35,693 nucleotides of DNA, taken from UBA4717 sp002404395 (GTDB taxonomy: Bacteria > Bacillota > Clostridia > Oscillospirales > CAG-272). Positions 23,132 through 33,800 of the stretch are shown in pieces. A program made the translations under genes and the position numbers. The stretch spans positions 1 to 35,693 of the forward strand of contig CALFNW010000085.1 in assembly GCA_937902275.1 (NCBI GenBank), read 5' to 3'. A model generated the notes under the pieces. That model was not told the origin of the DNA and searched no databases. It saw nothing but the letters and a program-made list of their open reading frames with translations. The number at the start of each line of letters is the position of its first letter. Position 1 is the first letter of the stretch.

Positions 23132-24061
23132 TTAATATAGCAAAAAAATACTTGCGGGAAATTTCCCGCAAGTATTTTTTAATGAGTCGGGCATTATTGC
23201 ACGAGACTTTATTCCGATAACGCGATATGTGCCGTAGACCCGAACTGTTTCAAGCAGCGCGGTGCGAAGTTCGAGCGCGGTCTCATAATTGTCTGCCAAC
23301 TCCGCCAGCGCGGCGCTTACATACGCACACGCATACGAGGTCCCGCTTACAATTGCCGCCTCGTCGCTGTTTTTATTGGTAGCTGTCGCGATCCTCACTC
23401 CGGGAGCAAGCAGATCTGCACCGTGCCTGCCCGAAAACTCCGCAATGCTGCCGTTTTGGTCGGAGGCGCCCACTCCGAGCACGCCGTCATATACCGCAGG
23501 ATAATAGCGGCGGTCGGGATCGATGATATTATCGTTTCCCGTTGCCGCAACTACCACCGCACCGTGAGAATCCGCATATAAGATCGCCGAAGCCAACGTC
23601 TCGTCAGGTTCGGTAAATCCCATACTCAGATTTATCACCTTGCAGCCGTATTTGTCCACCGCCGCAATTATCGCTTCGGCAACCGTCGGGGCGTCGGCTT
23701 TTTTTACCGTGCCGGACGGGTAAGTATCAGCACATACAAGCGGCACGAGTACCGCGTCAAGGCTCGCGCTCGGGATCATGCAATCGACCGAGCCGATGAT
23801 CAGTCCTGCCACCGCGGTGCCGTGTCCGATCCGATCGGCAGTATCCTTATCAGGAAATACAAAGTTTTCACCCTCAAGCACCCGTGAAGCGTCCAAGTGC
23901 TTTACTGAAATTCCGCTGTCAATTATTGCGATCCTTACAGGCGCATCCGCCGCTATGGCATCCGCGCTTACGGAAAAAGCAAACGAGAGTAAAACAGCAA
24001 CTGCTGTAATAAGGGCAAGTGCCGCCGAAGCGGCACTTGCAATGCAGATCCTACTTTTCAT
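23132..24061 (-). CDS. Exported subtilisin-like (S8) serine protease
   Basis: A 309-residue protein with a signal peptide (hydrophobic 10-33) and no long propeptide. The catalytic triad is complete: Asp48 in IAIIDSG, His80 in GHGTAVAG and Ser242 in SGTSYA; oxyanion Asn176 lies in AATGND. The compact catalytic domain ends near residue 265. The ATG lies inside the last codons of the SLH gene (11-bp overlap) without a strong ribosome site, so translation should be coupled to it. This points to action on that or the upstream giant protein. The last 15 or so residues (KNTCGKFPASIFLLY) are encoded by a perfect terminator palindrome, and the stop lies beyond its T-tract. A lost stop or frameshift near the end is possible. 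Confidence 0.9.
   Translation of the reverse strand: MKSRICIASAASAALALITAVAVLLSFAFSVSADAIAADAPVRIAIIDSGISVKHLDASRVLEGENFVFPDKDTADRIGHGTAVAGLIIGSVDCMIPSASLDAVLVPLVCADTYPSGTVKKADAPTVAEAIIAAVDKYGCKVINLSMGFTEPDETLASAILYADSHGAVVVAATGNDNIIDPDRRYYPAVYDGVLGVGASDQNGSIAEFSGRHGADLLAPGVRIATATNKNSDEAAIVSGTSYACAYVSAALAELADNYETALELRTALLETVRVYGTYRVIGIKSRAIMPDSLKNTCGKFPASIFLLY
23143..23180. terminator. Bidirectional terminator inside the protease gene's 3' end
   Basis: A perfect 38-nt palindrome centred on GGGAAATTTCCC, with A and T runs at both ends. It serves the phosphoesterase gene on the plus strand. On the minus strand it lies before the protease stop codon (23134-23132). Confidence 0.85.
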
Positions 24062-27000
24062 AGTCCATCAGAATTTTAGCGATCATTCGTCTGATCACCG
24101 CCGCATTTTCGGCTCTGGTCGCATTATCGCGCGGTGCAAACATTCCACCGGGTCTTCCTGAGACAAGCGCACGTTCCGCGCACCAATTTACTTCATTCTT
24201 TGCCCAAACCGAGATCTTGTCGGCATCGGCAAATGTGATATCCTCGGTCGCATTAATGTCGTAATCGCTGTTTTTGAGGTATCTGGCAATAAGAACGCAA
24301 AGCTGTTCGCGCGTTACGTTATCGTCGGGTCCGAAGTGCTTTTCATCATAGCCGTTGACTATGTTGTTTTTCACACCCCATACCAACGCGTCGGTATACC
24401 ATGCACCGTCATTGACATCCTCAAATCCGAGCGACCCTTCAACGGCAGGCGAACCCGCAAGTCTCCAGAGCACAGTCACAAACATCGCGCGGGTCATATT
24501 GCTGTCGGGAGCAAACTTCTTCTCTGCCACTCCGCGCATGATCTCGCGCTCAGCAACAAAGTTTATGTATTCGTCTGCCCAATGAGCTTTAACATCATTA
24601 AAACTTACCGGATTTTCGGTAAAGTAATATGTTGTGCTCACCGGTGCGATAAAGGTTACATAGCCGTCTATAACGTCGCTGTTCGGAACGATTATATTTC
24701 CCGTATTTTCGTCGATATAGTAGGGTAAGAACTCCGCACCCGTTTTGCCTATCGGCAATCTGACGCGCACTTTTTCACCGCGCTTTGCAAACAGGCTGTC
24801 GGGATCATACTTTGTTGTACCCGACTGAACGTATCTGAAACTTGCTTTTGCGGTTACATTGTTTGCGGGCATTGTGAAAGTGATCTCCGCCTTATCGGTT
24901 TCAGCCGTAACGCCCTCAAGCGTCCAACCTGCAAACTCATAGCCTTCGTCGGGCACTGCGGTAAGTACGACCGTATCGCCGATCTCATACACGCCTCCGC
25001 CGCTGACCGAACCCCCGACCTCAGACGAGGTTGCTACTGTCAGATCGCTTCCGGTACCGCCGACTCCGAGCACAAGAGTGTTCGTAAGCCAAGCACCGTC
25101 GGCTACCTGAAGTCTGCCGGTCAGCATTCCCTTTGTGTTTGCGGCGGCTTTAAGGTTAGCCCCGCTTATTTCGGCGTCGCCCTCTGCCGTATAGAGCGCA
25201 AAACTTGCATTATTGCCTGAGATCACAAAACGGTTATTGTCTTCGGTCACACCGATCAGTGAAAGTTCGGCATCAAGACCGCTCGACGGGATCGGAAGCG
25301 TACCCAACTCGTACACCACCCCGTCAACGGCAAGCTCGACCTTATCAAGCTTTGCAAGTCCGCCGTGTGAGAGCACCGCCTCATAGGTTGTGGTATTTCC
25401 GACGTCATCGCTTGCGACAACACTTATTTCATGCTCGCTCTTTGAGTTGTAATTATTGATAGTGAAAGCTGCCGAGAACACGCCGGAGGTCGGTTCGTAT
25501 GCACCGAGCGCGGCAATATCAATACCTGCGGCGACCGTCTCTCCGTTTATATTTACGGTAAGCTTTGCTCCGGCGTCGCAAACGCCTGCAAACTCAAAGC
25601 TGCCGTCTGCGGCGGTAAAGCTTCCGCTTATCGGCGAAGCCACAAGCAACTTCGGCGCAAGCGTATCGACACAGAAAGTGTAGTCAAGCGCGGCGCTGTC
25701 TCCGTCTGCCGCATAAATGCGAAGCTTAAGAGTATGCTCACCCTCGGAAAGCCCGACAAAATCAATATCCGTGCTGTCAAACAGCGCATTTGAAAGTTCA
25801 ATGGGAGTGCCGTCGTCAAGCTGCGCTGTACCGTTTATCTTTTCATCGGCAGTCAAAGTGAAGCCCACGTCCGAACTTGTAAATACCTCGGTAAATATAT
25901 CGCATTCGGCTACACTGCCGTCCTCAAACGGACGGTAGCCGCGGCTTGTGCGCATTATCGGAGTATTTTTGGGTGCAAGCGTGAGCGTCGGTGAGACTGC
26001 TTCCGGTAAAAGCACCGTATTGCTTCTCTGCGCTTTTCCGTAGACCGCCGCATTGTCCGCAAGCTTATACGGAGTGACCTCAACGTAATACTCACCGCTT
26101 GACAGGCCGCGCTTTTCGCCTTCAAACTCATAGCTGCCGCCGACGACATATTTTCCGTCGGTGCTTATATCAAGCTTGATACCGGCAAAGTCGGTAGCCT
26201 TGCCGTCCTTGTCGAATATATTTACAAGATAACCGTCGGTGTTACCGCCGTCGCCTATTTCAAGCGAGTAGGTATAGTCGCCTGCGGGAGCGAAACCTTT
26301 AATGACCGAATTGCCCGGTGTATTGGCGTTTACTACCGTTATGGGAGAAGTTGAGAATACTCTGCCGTTTGTGACGTTATCCTTTGAATATACGGCGCAG
26401 ACATAGTAGTTTCCGCTCGGTATATCTCCCGGAAGCTTGAAATCGGCACAGCCCATCTTAAGGTCATACGGATTGTCGATGATCGCAACCGCATATCCTG
26501 CATCGGTATTATCGGGATCTGTCGTTTCGGTCAGATAGAGGCTGACCTTATCAAGCTCACCGATCTTTTCGCCCGAAAGCTCAAAGTGAACGTCGCTTCC
26601 CGATATTGCGGCAGTGATGGAATCAAGCGAAGGCGTTGACTCTACGCCGTAAAGCACAACGTCGGTGCCTGCGGGAGTTTCAAGATAGTAAGTTTTTCCG
26701 TATTTTGCACTATCGGTCACGCTGAACGCGAAAGTAGCTTTTTTGGTTTCGGTGTTCACCGTGAGATTGGCGTTTGCGCTGTCGTAGTTTTCACCGTTGA
26801 ATCGGATCAAACCGAAGTCGTCAAGTCCCTTGGAGGTGCCGAGCTTAATTGCAGAAGCTTTGCTCTCGGCATTACTTAAAAGCTCGTTTTCACTCTCACC
26901 TTCTATGTCAAAGGTAAGCTCGGCAAGCGCCGCGCCCATAGGATCGTAGGTACCGAAGTTAAGCTCGTGCGCACTTCGTTCGATGTTTGATTTGACGCTT

Positions 27001-30000
27001 GCGCCGGCGCTCATGAGCACAAGCTCGTTTGCGCGGTTATTCGCGGCAGTTATCCGCGTATTAGTTCCGATCTTGGCATAAAGCGTCTGATCCTTTTCCG
27101 CGTCGTAGTATACGGGAATATCGTCATATCCGAGTAATTCGGGGAAACTCGGTTCGGCTTTACTGCCGCTTCCGAAGTCAACGCTTCCCTCGCCCCAATA
27201 ATATGCCACGCCGAGCGTTACGAAGAGCACCTTTATCGAACCCCATACCTTTTCGGTACTGATACCGAGGTCGATTCCGGCAAGAGTCATACCTCCGACA
27301 ACCGGGATCGATTTCGGCACGTTGAGTCTGGCGCGTGCAAACATTTCAAAGAACACGTCATGATAATCGGGACTGATAAGCACGATATATCCGGCGCCGT
27401 AGATGAGGCTGTCGAACATATCAACAACTATCGACGCTTTAAGGTCGATACCCGGATACCACTCAAGTCCGAGCGACATATTTTCTATCATGGTAAGCTC
27501 GCGTATGCCGAGCACATTGAGACCTTCGGCTTCAAGCGAAATACCGGTCAGGCCGAGCGAGAGCGTAGCTTTTTCGCACTCAAGTATCTGTATGATATTG
27601 AAGCTTACCGACAAAAGCAGTCTGAGCGGAGGAACCGCCTGCGTCAGGAATATCGTATCGTAAATATTCGATATTCCGCCTCCGGCGCCTGTGAGCCAGA
27701 CAACTCCGAGTCCGTCAATATTTATTCCCGGTCTGAGATTTCCGACAAACACGTAGAGATTATCGGGGACCGGTATATTGTTATGGCTCTTGAAAGATAT
27801 CTCCGCTTCAACAGTGAAAGCGGTAAGCTCTATCTTACCTTCAACTCCGAAAGACCAATCGTTTATCGTGTTTACCGAAATTTCGCCTTCGATCTCTGGC
27901 AGAGCGCTGATATAATTCTTTATTCCGACTCCGACCGTGAAGTTGACTCCGACAAAGCCTTCGCCGGCTCCGAAAAGCACATCTTTGACCATTACCGACG
28001 CGGTAATTCCGCGCTTTTCATCGTCCTCATCGTCGCTCTCGTCGATTTCCGACATATCAAGCAGACGGTCGATCCTGCCGGAATTGTAGGCGTAATCGTA
28101 AAGGCTCATATCCTCGCGCCAATACTGCCATAGATCTTGGAGCTTTGACCAATAGGTGACCTTGCCTGAAGGTTCATCGTTTTGATCCTGTTTTCCTGCA
28201 AAGCTCAGATCAAGCGACGCCGAGAAAGCGATGACGCCTGCGTTTTTCGTATGTGTGACCTTGCTGCCGTCGGATTTGGTCTCCTCGACTTCAATTTCGA
28301 TCGAACCGAGTTCGCCGTAAGCAAGCTTGAAGATCATTCCGGCAAGGGTCTGACCGATCCCGGCAGCCGAGTTCCACACAAGGCTTATTACATTATCGGA
28401 AAAGTTTTCGTCACGTTCTCCGTCCGAGTCGTAAGGAATAAGTGAATAAGCTTCTCCCTGTTCGATCTTCGTAAAGATCGCTTTTCCTTTCCAGATCGAG
28501 CTGCGCTCGACTGCAGTATAAAGCTCGCCGTCAAATTCCACGCAGATAGGCGAATCGGCGTAGCTGTTGTAATTCCCGTAGTCCTCATAGTAAATCGCGA
28601 CCTTTCCGCCTTCAAAGTCGATGCAATCGTTGATCACTATGCGGTTGTCGACGGTATATTCGCGTGTTGATGTATCGAGCGTCTTACTGCTGTTTGCGCT
28701 GTAATATGTACCGATAGTTTCACTGCCGGGACTAACCGTTTTCTCGCGCGTAAATTCACCGCGGAATGTAAGTAATATTTCCTCAAAGTTACCTGCGTTT
28801 ACATATTTGATGTATTCATTTTCGTCGGCAAACGAGAGGATCTCATACTTGTTTCTTGCAGTTTCAACCACGGTGAGCAACCCATACGTATCATTTTTGT
28901 ATTTGATATCGTCTGTGACCGTGAAGTATAATTCAGGCGAGGTCACGCTCTTCCCGTCGGCTTCCACGATGCCGCCGCTCACCGCCGCGTCCGTCCATTC
29001 AAGCGAGAGATAATAACTGCCTGCGGCGCTTACAAGCTCAAGATCATTGCCGAGCGCAATATCCATTACGCCGTCTTTGACGGTGATCGAGTCGTGAGGT
29101 ATCGTGACTTCGTTTTTGCCGTCGACCGTATGCGCGACCATATTATAATTTGCACGCGCTTCAAGCAATGCGGGATTTGTAACTGCCACAAACAGGTGGC
29201 GCGTACCCTGCGAATAAATGAGCTTCGGCGTCATAGAGGTAAAGCTTACCTTCGGGATATTTCCGTCGTTGCCCGGCAGAAGAATGTAAACGCTTCTCTC
29301 TCCAAGCTTTGAAGTTTCGGAAATCTTGCCCTCGGTAGCCGAAACGTCGTACACGCCGACCGTCAGTTTTTCATAGGCGGCAAGCTCACAGGTGCGTGCT
29401 TCAAAATAAAGCGTTTTACTCTTTGTATCCCCGACTTCAAGTTCGGAATAAGGGACAACAAACGGCTCGGTGTTCTCAAAGTCATAACCCGCTGCCGCCC
29501 CTCCGAGATCGGTAAGCGGTCTGATATTCGCGCCGCCGGTTACTGCGAGCGCAATATTTTCAAGCTTTATCGCACCCTCGGTATCTATATTTGTAAAGTT
29601 TACGGCGATCTCAAAATCGGCGATGCCCACATCGGTCAGACGGACATAGTCGCTTTTATCCCCGTTCAGTTCAAGTCTTACCGGTGCGGTAAGATCAACC
29701 GCAACCGAATTGCTCGACGGCACATCATGATGGGAATACACGCCGTAATACGTCATTGCCGAAGTGTTTCCGCCTGCCGCCACACTGCCGAGATCGTAGT
29801 ACATGGCATAAGCGCTGTCGGCGGTCAGGTATTCGTTGTCCTCGCGCGTGAAGTCAAGCGTTTCGATAGGAGTGAAGTCAAACAGACTTGCCGCCAAGCT
29901 GTTCCAATGAGCGAATGCAACCGAATAAGGCAGGGTCGCATTCACCGAATATGCCGTAACCGACGGGTCATACGGATCGTCGGTAGCATAAAAATTCTGC

Positions 30001-30632
30001 GGAATCTTGAAACTTGTGCTGTCAAGCACCGTTTCTCTGGTGATACGCTGTGCGCTTGCTCCGCCGCCCGCCGTGACTTCATAGTAGCCGAAATCACGTT
30101 CGCCGAGCGAAGTATCAAGCAGCACACGCGCTTTTACCTTGCACTCGGAGCTTCCGTTGTTTATTACGTCAAGCTTGAGCGCCGTCATACCGTGCTCGTT
30201 AGATTTATCGCCGGCAAGCGAATATGTAAGCACAAATTCAAGACCGCCGATAATCTGGCGTGCGACGATCTCGCTGTCAGGGGTAAGCTGTGATACCGAA
30301 ACCTCGCTTGAATCCTTGTATTTGCCGCCGAAAACATAATCTTTCACACTGTTTCCGTCGTCAACACGAAATGAAACGAAGGAGGTATCGTATTCGCCGT
30401 CATGATACAACAGCTTTTTGTTATTGTCAGACTTCTTCAGAATGTCACCGTCTGCCGTGCGGACGGAAAAACCGCCGTTCTTTTTAGAGACTTCAAGCGT
30501 GATATACCCGTTTGTAAGGGTATATGCCTGCTCGGAAAGCTCATCGGCAAAGGCTGTGATCGCCGCTATCGGCATCATTCCGATAAGCATAGTCACAGTC
30601 AGCAAAACTGCTACGATTCGTCTTTTTATCAT
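24051..30632 (-). CDS. Giant exported S-layer homology (SLH) protein
   Basis: A protein of about 2193 residues with a signal peptide ending AITAFADE. Residues up to about 700 look like mixed beta domains. About 770-1150 is a long run of alternating hydrophobic/polar strands rich in Gly, with an acidic insert (ESDDEDDEK). Ig-like segments follow. Near 1900-1965 is a repeat of the InlB-B/Flg_new type (VGGSVSGGGVYEIGD...YEFAGWTLEG). The last 183 residues are three SLH repeats (FNDVKAHWADEYINF, FEDVNDGAWYTDALVWG, FADADKISVWAKNEVNW). SLH repeats anchor proteins to pyruvylated cell-wall polysaccharide. The second ATG (30632) is chosen because GGAGG then lies 6 nt upstream. It is the middle gene of the surface operon. 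Function beyond wall anchoring is unknown. Confidence 0.88.
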   Translation of the reverse strand: MIKRRIVAVLLTVTMLIGMMPIAAITAFADELSEQAYTLTNGYITLEVSKKNGGFSVRTADGDILKKSDNNKKLLYHDGEYDTSFVSFRVDDGNSVKDYVFGGKYKDSSEVSVSQLTPDSEIVARQIIGGLEFVLTYSLAGDKSNEHGMTALKLDVINNGSSECKVKARVLLDTSLGERDFGYYEVTAGGGASAQRITRETVLDSTSFKIPQNFYATDDPYDPSVTAYSVNATLPYSVAFAHWNSLAASLFDFTPIETLDFTREDNEYLTADSAYAMYYDLGSVAAGGNTSAMTYYGVYSHHDVPSSNSVAVDLTAPVRLELNGDKSDYVRLTDVGIADFEIAVNFTNIDTEGAIKLENIALAVTGGANIRPLTDLGGAAAGYDFENTEPFVVPYSELEVGDTKSKTLYFEARTCELAAYEKLTVGVYDVSATEGKISETSKLGERSVYILLPGNDGNIPKVSFTSMTPKLIYSQGTRHLFVAVTNPALLEARANYNMVAHTVDGKNEVTIPHDSITVKDGVMDIALGNDLELVSAAGSYYLSLEWTDAAVSGGIVEADGKSVTSPELYFTVTDDIKYKNDTYGLLTVVETARNKYEILSFADENEYIKYVNAGNFEEILLTFRGEFTREKTVSPGSETIGTYYSANSSKTLDTSTREYTVDNRIVINDCIDFEGGKVAIYYEDYGNYNSYADSPICVEFDGELYTAVERSSIWKGKAIFTKIEQGEAYSLIPYDSDGERDENFSDNVISLVWNSAAGIGQTLAGMIFKLAYGELGSIEIEVEETKSDGSKVTHTKNAGVIAFSASLDLSFAGKQDQNDEPSGKVTYWSKLQDLWQYWREDMSLYDYAYNSGRIDRLLDMSEIDESDDEDDEKRGITASVMVKDVLFGAGEGFVGVNFTVGVGIKNYISALPEIEGEISVNTINDWSFGVEGKIELTAFTVEAEISFKSHNNIPVPDNLYVFVGNLRPGINIDGLGVVWLTGAGGGISNIYDTIFLTQAVPPLRLLLSVSFNIIQILECEKATLSLGLTGISLEAEGLNVLGIRELTMIENMSLGLEWYPGIDLKASIVVDMFDSLIYGAGYIVLISPDYHDVFFEMFARARLNVPKSIPVVGGMTLAGIDLGISTEKVWGSIKVLFVTLGVAYYWGEGSVDFGSGSKAEPSFPELLGYDDIPVYYDAEKDQTLYAKIGTNTRITAANNRANELVLMSAGASVKSNIERSAHELNFGTYDPMGAALAELTFDIEGESENELLSNAESKASAIKLGTSKGLDDFGLIRFNGENYDSANANLTVNTETKKATFAFSVTDSAKYGKTYYLETPAGTDVVLYGVESTPSLDSITAAISGSDVHFELSGEKIGELDKVSLYLTETTDPDNTDAGYAVAIIDNPYDLKMGCADFKLPGDIPSGNYYVCAVYSKDNVTNGRVFSTSPITVVNANTPGNSVIKGFAPAGDYTYSLEIGDGGNTDGYLVNIFDKDGKATDFAGIKLDISTDGKYVVGGSYEFEGEKRGLSSGEYYVEVTPYKLADNAAVYGKAQRSNTVLLPEAVSPTLTLAPKNTPIMRTSRGYRPFEDGSVAECDIFTEVFTSSDVGFTLTADEKINGTAQLDDGTPIELSNALFDSTDIDFVGLSEGEHTLKLRIYAADGDSAALDYTFCVDTLAPKLLVASPISGSFTAADGSFEFAGVCDAGAKLTVNINGETVAAGIDIAALGAYEPTSGVFSAAFTINNYNSKSEHEISVVASDDVGNTTTYEAVLSHGGLAKLDKVELAVDGVVYELGTLPIPSSGLDAELSLIGVTEDNNRFVISGNNASFALYTAEGDAEISGANLKAAANTKGMLTGRLQVADGAWLTNTLVLGVGGTGSDLTVATSSEVGGSVSGGGVYEIGDTVVLTAVPDEGYEFAGWTLEGVTAETDKAEITFTMPANNVTAKASFRYVQSGTTKYDPDSLFAKRGEKVRVRLPIGKTGAEFLPYYIDENTGNIIVPNSDVIDGYVTFIAPVSTTYYFTENPVSFNDVKAHWADEYINFVAEREIMRGVAEKKFAPDSNMTRAMFVTVLWRLAGSPAVEGSLGFEDVNDGAWYTDALVWGVKNNIVNGYDEKHFGPDDNVTREQLCVLIARYLKNSDYDINATEDITFADADKISVWAKNEVNWCAERALVSGRPGGMFAPRDNATRAENAAVIRRMIAKILMDYEK

Positions 30633-30647
30633 AATCATCCTCCGGCG

Positions 30648-30690
30648 GCGGCAAACTGCCGCTCAATTTTCACGTGCGGCAAGCTGCCGC
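30648..30690 (-). repeat. Tandem hairpins before the SLH gene's ribosome site
   Basis: Two near-identical units 28 nt apart: minus strand GCGGCA-GCT-TGCCGC (30690-30676) and GCGGCA-GTT-TGCCGC (30662-30648). Both have a 6-bp stem and 3-nt loop. The second is followed within a few bases by GGAGG and the start codon. Confidence 0.65.
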
Positions 30691-30746
30691 TCCGGTTTTG
30701 CTCTCATTTGTTCGGGAATTTTCGGTCCGATCCTTATCGCGATCAT
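30663..30746 (-). CDS. Possible 27-residue leader peptide upstream of the SLH gene
   Basis: A short frame (MIAIRIGPKIPEQMR...QLAAREN) ends between the two hairpins. It begins after a weak GGG. It lies wholly in the gap between the two giant genes and could be a leader peptide, but it could equally be chance. Confidence 0.2.
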   Translation of the reverse strand: MIAIRIGPKIPEQMRAKPERQLAAREN

Positions 30747-30759
30747 CCCAAGCTTATTT

Positions 30760-30798
30760 TTTGAATGTTGTGCGACATTCTGCCGCACAACATTCAAA
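30760..30798. repeat. Long hairpin between the two giant genes
   Basis: TTTGAATGTTGTGCG (30760-30774) and CGCACAACATTCAAA (30784-30798) form a perfect 15-bp stem with a 9-nt loop. No T-tract follows on the minus strand, so it may be a processing or attenuation hairpin in the operon. Confidence 0.6.
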
Positions 30799-30824
30799 GC
30801 TTCAGTTAAGCTTAGCTAAAACTC

Positions 30825-33800
30825 TCAGTTCTCTACATAGACCAAAATTCTGAGCACTGCCCGACTCTGCGTGATCACACTCAATGTGTAGAAGCCTTTG
30901 TTCTCAAATCTTACGCTGCCGTTTTCAACTTTAAGACTGTCATCGCTTATATACTTCATCTGTCCGCGGCTGAGTATTCCGCGCTCAAGTCTGAGCTTAT
31001 AAGGTTCGCTGACTCCGGGGATTATCTCCTTGAGATTCTGAACCTTGACGGTGCGAGTGCCGACACGGCAAACGAGCGTTGCGCCGTCCGTGACGATCTT
31101 TCCGTCGATCTCAATGCAAGGCAGATCCTTTGATATCACTCTCACATAGCGTTTTGCTTCGACCGTGTTCCCTGCCGCATCGGTTACAGTGTATACCGTG
31201 TAGTAGAGTCCGGGCTTATCAAGCTCAACATTTGTGATATCGTATACCACGTCGGGAGCAATACTCAGATTATCCCAGACATTGTATCCGTCGTCAAGCA
31301 AGGCTCTGAGTGCGCTTTCAGCCGAATCCTGCATCAATTGTACTGTCGTAGTATCAAATGTTATCTGCGGAAGCGTGCGGTCGATATTTCCGATAGTCAC
31401 AAATTTTTCACTTACGTTACCGGAGCCGTCGCGCGCACTGATGATGAACGTACCGTTTTCCGCAAATACCAGCTCCTTCGTTTCATTTGAAGCAAGCGTA
31501 TACGTATTGCCGTTGCAGGTAAGCGTGCAATCTTCGTTCACCGTTGCCGAAATTCTGACTTCTCCGTTTGTAAGCTTGAGTGAGGAGGTGTCCTCGGGAT
31601 CAAGTGTGATAACCGGTGCGGTCAGATCGGGAGGCGTCAGTGTAAACTCAACTGTATATCTGTTGCCGGCAAGGTCGGTGGCGATTATTCTGTAGTCGCC
31701 GCCCTTTGTGCAGGTCATTACAAGCGGCTCTTTTTCGCTGTATACGCGATTATTGCCCATATTTGCGAATCTTACAGGCTCACTCGGAGTAAGTCTCACT
31801 TCATAGGCATACGGAGCCGCGGCGCCTTTCTTGAACATTGGCGTGGTATCCACAACGACATAGGGCTCTATTTTGTCAATTACAGTCATAGCCGGAAGCA
31901 CGAGCGAGGTAGTCTTTCCGTTTGCGCCGCCGATTATCAGTTCGATCTCACCGTAATACGTATATTCGTAGCATACGGTTATCATATTCGGTGAAAAGCT
32001 TACGCTTCCCGAATAAAATCTGTATCCGTTCTCTTCCTTGATATCATGCCATAAGCCGCCTATTTTCACAAGCGCCGAATCAAACGGTACGTCTCCTGTA
32101 ATATGTGCATAGACATTGGTATTGACAGTAGCGGTCGTCGGATGCTTCGGGTCATAATGTCTGCCGCTCTCGTCTTCATACACATATGAAGGCGACCAAG
32201 TCACTTCAAGCTTCGGCGGCTCTGTGTTGATGCCGTCAACTACAAGCTTTCCGACCGCTTTGTTTCCGGCTTCATCACTGAACCCGAAATCAAAGCTTCC
32301 GTTGTCGGTAAACACGACCTTGTACCACACTCTGCCCTCGCGGAGCTCAGTGGGGATATTACTCGGATAGTCAAGATTTACCATGCCAGCGATCTCATTG
32401 CCGGCAGCGTCGCGGTCGAAGAGTCTGAAGTATCCGATCTTTGTGTAAAGTCCGCCGTATACGATCTCGGATTCGTAGCCGGGCGCGATCATGTCTATCG
32501 ACTCAAACATTGCCGCCGTAAAATCAACGCTGACTGTATCCGTTGCGTTTTTCACCTTCACCGTAAAATCCGTCGGCTTGGTGACTTCGACATTCATACC
32601 CGAAAGCTTTACTGCGCTTTCGTCACTCACGCCTTCAAGTGTGATGTCCACGCTGGTTTCACCTGCGGCTTTAACCTTGATCGTATACGCCTGTGTAATG
32701 CCGAGCCCGTCGAATACATCGTCGGTAAAGGGCGCATCCGCAGCCATAAGGCTCAATACTCTGCTGTAGTTACCGCTGCGCTTCAAGTATATATCAAAGG
32801 AGACCGAAAGCGGCTTCGGCGCAGGAGGCGCGGGGGGATCGGTGATTATAAGTCCGCTCGGAAGCACGGCTGTAGCACTTCCGCGGTTTCCGAAGTCGTC
32901 AACGTATTCAAACGTGTAACTGCGCTCGCCGTCAGCGGTAAAGTAATATATCTCCGCATTTCCTTCGATCGGCGTTACATTCCGCGAAGTCCTGTACCAC
33001 GCTCTCACACCGCCGAGCGATTCAAGCGTCCCGTTTTCGCCGTAGTCGGCGACATACTGCTCAAGCTCGGTTTGTGAAAACTCACGTCCCGCCGAGTCGA
33101 GGTAGTAGCGCACGTCCGCTTCGGGAGCGCCGTTAATTATATTGGTCACATAAATGTCGAAACTGCGTTTTGCGTAATTATAGTCGGTAATATAATGCTC
33201 GTTCTCATAAAGAGTGACAAAGATCTCTGCATTATGCTCAAGCTTGGTCTCGCGTTTCGTCGTTGCATAACGCGAAGACTCACCGCTTGTCGGGTCCATC
33301 GTTGTAACGGTTGCACCCTCATGTTCCCAAAGCACAATACCGCCCGTTCCGTTGATCGCATCGGTCCTAATGTAGATCGCCTCTGCGGTCGGCTCGGTCT
33401 CGGAAAACTCAAGATCTATACTGTAGTCCACACCGTCGACCACGAATATGTCACCGAGATCTATGGTACGGGTATAGAGGTTGCCGAATATATCGGTATA
33501 GCTGATCTCATGTTCACCGTTTACGGCAATCGGGAAAGCATCCTCCCATTCGGTATTGTAGTATTTTCTGATAACGCTGTGTTCGTTGGCTGCGTTGTTC
33601 CATGCCCAAGAGTCGGCGGGTCTTATAGCCTTTGTGAAGTTTATCGTCAGACTTCCGTCTTCAAATTTCGGCGCCGAGTTCCCCGACATGATCGGCTCGG
33701 GCGCGCTTGCAGGAACATCCGTAAGCGTTTTGGAAACACTCGTGCTTTGACCGAAGCGGTCGGTCGCGGTCACTTTAAAGGTAATATCTCGCGAGGTCAC

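Noticed and set aside
27360..28133. Long plus-strand open frame opposite the SLH gene
   Set aside because: Antisense shadow of strongly coding sequence; no ribosome site and low-complexity His/Arg/Tyr composition.
30648..30690. Tandem repeats as a CRISPR or attachment site
   Set aside because: Only two short units with no spacers of CRISPR size; better explained as hairpins before the SLH start.
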